Shown: in pieces, positions 6,027 through 7,540 of the stretch | Layout of the letters: the number at the start of each line of letters is the position of its first letter | Position numbering within the stretch: position 1 is the first letter of the stretch | Assembly (NCBI GenBank): GCA_945867875.1 | Contig: CAMBJF010000110.1 | Location: forward strand, 1-7,540 | Source: an uncultured Ruminococcus sp. | Lineage (GTDB): Bacteria; Bacillota; Clostridia; Oscillospirales; Ruminococcaceae | Direction of reading: 5' to 3' | Length of the DNA stretch: 7,540 nucleotides | The notes under the pieces: model-generated | Databases searched by the model: none | What the model saw: only the letters and a program-made list of their open reading frames with translations | What the model was told of the DNA's origin: nothing | Position numbers and translations under genes: made by a program

Positions 6027-7210
6027 TGACCGATTTTTCGGATAAATATAAAAAAGCCCTTGAATATCAGGAACTTTCTCCCGATTTCAAGGAACGGACA
6101 GCAAAGCTTATGGCAGAACTTCGTGACGCAGATGCACCTGTGCCCAAAACAGCAGATGAAAATGACAACACAGTTTCACCTGTTATCGTTTCGGAAAACG
6201 GCGGTGCAAAAACAGACAGAAGCAAATTCATAAAGATCATCTCAACTGCTGCCGCAGCAGCAGCCTGCCTTACAGTAGCCTTTGCACTAAACAGGGCAGG
6301 GGTTCTCGACAAGGACAGTGGAACATCTCTCGCCGCAGCCGACAGCATATCAACAGAAGTGACCGACCTCATTGAAGGAGAAGAGCAGGAGGAAGAAACT
6401 CCCACCGAAGCTGAATATGACATAGCTACGTATGACATAGCCACTGATGAAGCTGTTGACGTTATCCCAGAAGAGACCACAGCAGCAACGGAAGCGGAAA
6501 TTCCTGCCGAAACAACACCCGTCAGTGCATATACAACTCCTATGACAACAGAAGCGACTACGGTATATACCGAAGAAGCTGTTACAGAAGCAAAAAAAGA
6601 CTCAGCTCCACCCGATGCATATGCTGCCGCAGGCAATGTAAAAGGAACTGCGCCGGCTGTTTCCGAAGAAGAGGATTTTCCTTTGGAAACGGTGCTTATT
6701 CTTGAACCGTTCTCAGAGGATATGGGAGAAGAGATACCCGCAGAAGCCAATGAAATAATTGATGAGGAAGCAGACGACGAAGCTCCTGTGAACGATGATA
6801 CCGGCATTCCAAACGCAGCAAGATCATCGGCTTTCTCACCCCAAACAGCAGTCTCGGAATTTCCCGCACAGAATACCACTGCTGTTATAACCCCCTCATT
6901 TGAAGACATCGACCCCGAAAACGGAAATGTTGTGACATATGAACCAAGACAGGTCCGCAGCGTTTCAAAGCTTATTGCTCTGAACAAGGAGCTTTTTGAT
7001 TTTTCTGACAGTGAAGCGTCATACTCCTCCGAAGCTCCTGCCGACAGCCGTTATATAATTGATTACACAGACAAACAGGGAAATGCTCTGCGTATATATA
7101 TGGGCAGCAGATATATCTGCTTTGCCAAAGACGGCTATTACTACACCTTTGAGCTGACAGAAGAGGAATACAATGACCTTGACAGCACGCTGTTCGGACT
7201 TATATCATAA
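6026..7210 (+). CDS. Single-pass membrane protein, probable anti-sigma factor or sensor for the upstream ECF sigma
   Basis: I do not recognise a named family. The 394 residues divide into four parts. The first is a charged cytoplasmic segment (1-67) beginning MTDFSDKYKKALEYQELSPD, which would be the sigma-binding part. The second is one membrane helix (about 68-88, FIKIISTAAAAAACLTVAFAL), preceded by K/R residues as expected for an inside N-terminus. The third is a long acidic Thr/Ala/Glu/Pro-rich low-complexity stretch (about 105-310), probably an extended wall-spanning linker and possibly glycosylated. The fourth is a C-terminal domain with normal composition (about 312-394), rich in Tyr and aromatic beta-like segments (RYIIDYTDKQGNALRIYMG, RYICFAKDGYYYTFEL). 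There is no cleavable signal peptide, zinc-type anti-sigma HxxxCxxC motif or RsgI-type N-terminus that I can see. GGGAG (6011-6015), inside the sigma gene, serves as ribosome binding site. The role is inferred from gene coupling and topology. Confidence 0.8.
   Translation: MTDFSDKYKKALEYQELSPDFKERTAKLMAELRDADAPVPKTADENDNTVSPVIVSENGGAKTDRSKFIKIISTAAAAAACLTVAFALNRAGVLDKDSGTSLAAADSISTEVTDLIEGEEQEEETPTEAEYDIATYDIATDEAVDVIPEETTAATEAEIPAETTPVSAYTTPMTTEATTVYTEEAVTEAKKDSAPPDAYAAAGNVKGTAPAVSEEEDFPLETVLILEPFSEDMGEEIPAEANEIIDEEADDEAPVNDDTGIPNAARSSAFSPQTAVSEFPAQNTTAVITPSFEDIDPENGNVVTYEPRQVRSVSKLIALNKELFDFSDSEASYSSEAPADSRYIIDYTDKQGNALRIYMGSRYICFAKDGYYYTFELTEEEYNDLDSTLFGLIS
6416..6445 (+). repeat. Tandem 15-bp repeat within the linker of the anti-sigma-like gene
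   Basis: Two adjacent 15-nt units, TATGACATAGCTACG and TATGACATAGCCACT, match at 13 of 15 positions and encode YDIAT twice (residues 131-140). The differences are synonymous. This looks like a recent in-frame duplication in a low-complexity linker. Confidence 0.85.
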
Positions 7211-7237
7211 CTTTCAAAATTTTATGTTCTGTTTAAA

Positions 7238-7287
7238 ATAAAATGCATCAGGCTGAGAAAATGAAATCTCAGCCTGATGCATTTTAT
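7238..7287. terminator. Bidirectional intrinsic terminator between convergent genes
   Basis: A perfect 21-bp stem pairs 7238-7258 with 7267-7287 around an 8-nt loop (AAATGAAA); the GC-rich core is GCATCAGGCTGAGA and its complement. On the plus strand the 3' arm ends TTTTAT, and on the minus strand it continues into TTTTATTTTAAAC, a better U-tract. It lies 27 nt after the anti-sigma-like gene's stop. It contains the stop codon of the minus-strand phosphoesterase gene (7284-7286), so it can end both transcripts. Confidence 0.88.
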
Positions 7288-7540
7288 ACATTTGCAATAT
7301 TGGTTATTATCCCCGAGGGAGTAATGTCTATCCACCCGAATGACGGGTCCTCATAATCTCTCGGACAGGAGCAGCTGCCGGGATTAAGCAGATATATGCC
7401 GTCCTCATAGCTTTCATATCGGCAGTGAGTGTGCCCGAAAAGCACAGCCTTGCAGCCGTTGTCCCTTGCAATGGAGCGGAGCATCTCAGTGCCGTATTTT
7501 ACACCGTAAAGATGACCGTGAGTGCAGAGTACCTTTATAT
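7284..7540 (-). CDS. Metallophosphoesterase, YfcE/MJ0936 type (C-terminal half, cut by the window edge)
   Basis: The reading frame is open to the window end, giving 84 visible C-terminal residues. Translating past the internal Met at 7484 reveals KVLCTHGHLYGVKYGTEM, which holds the GHxH-like THGH metal motif (H codons at 7518-7520 and 7512-7514). This is followed by AVLFGHTHCRY (GHTH at 7425-7436) and LLNPGSCSCPRDYEDPSFGW. This pairing of THGHLYGV with FGHTH and NPGS is typical of the small calcineurin-like phosphodiesterases YfcE and MJ0936, which are about 160-180 residues long. The N-terminal D-x-H, GD and GNCD motifs would lie beyond the window. Such enzymes hydrolyse phosphodiesters in vitro; the natural substrate is unclear. 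The internal Met at 7484 is not the true start. The gene converges on the ECF unit, and its stop codon lies within the shared terminator. Confidence 0.92.
   Translation of the reverse strand, partial: IKVLCTHGHLYGVKYGTEMLRSIARDNGCKAVLFGHTHCRYESYEDGIYLLNPGSCSCPRDYEDPSFGWIDITPSGIITNIANV

Noticed and set aside
6067..6987. 306-codon open frame on the minus strand opposite the anti-sigma-like gene
   Set aside because: It encodes a Ser/Ala/Val-rich low-complexity product, the expected shadow of the Thr/Glu/Ala-rich plus-strand coding sequence. It has no recognisable domain, and the plus-strand gene has a ribosome binding site and a coupled upstream gene.

Overview
The window reads as chromosomal core DNA of a low-to-mid GC Gram-positive bacterium of the Clostridia. 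The primase and primary sigma proteins, the zinc-type L31 and the order dGTPase-like gene - dnaG - rpoD all fit Clostridia. The threonine/glutamate-rich ECF-associated membrane protein and the codon style suggest a Ruminococcus-like Oscillospiraceae; that genus-level placement is inference only. There are no mobile elements, tRNA or rRNA genes, or CRISPR arrays. No gene-free stretch exceeds 163 bases.

Layout. (1) 6-260: rpmE (ribosomal protein L31), closed by a strong intrinsic terminator. (2) 280-909: a YigZ/IMPACT-family gene starting only 20 nt after the terminator's T-tract. (3) 1004-5347: a tight same-strand cluster with gaps of 38, 28 and 24 nt. It encodes an HD-domain dNTP triphosphohydrolase-like protein, DNA primase (DnaG), the primary sigma factor (RpoD/SigA) and an Rrf2-family regulator with an IscR-like cysteine cluster, and ends at a terminator at 5350-5382. 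(4) 5511-7210: a separate two-gene unit of an ECF sigma factor and a single-pass membrane protein whose start overlaps the sigma stop codon by one base; the second protein is a probable anti-sigma or sensor. (5) 7238-7287: a long perfect hairpin that can serve as a terminator for both strands. (6) 7284-7540, minus strand: the C-terminal half of a YfcE/MJ0936-type metallophosphoesterase, cut by the window edge.

How they work together. Cluster 3 is a clostridial variant of the macromolecular synthesis operon, joining nucleotide-pool hydrolysis, replication priming and housekeeping transcription; the unusual passenger is the probable Fe-S-sensing Rrf2 regulator. Cluster 4 looks like a self-contained envelope signalling module. 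It has a cytoplasmic segment, one membrane helix, about 200 residues of acidic Thr/Ala/Pro-rich linker and a small C-terminal domain that I do not recognise outside the cell. That module is the least described part of the window and the best candidate for new biology.
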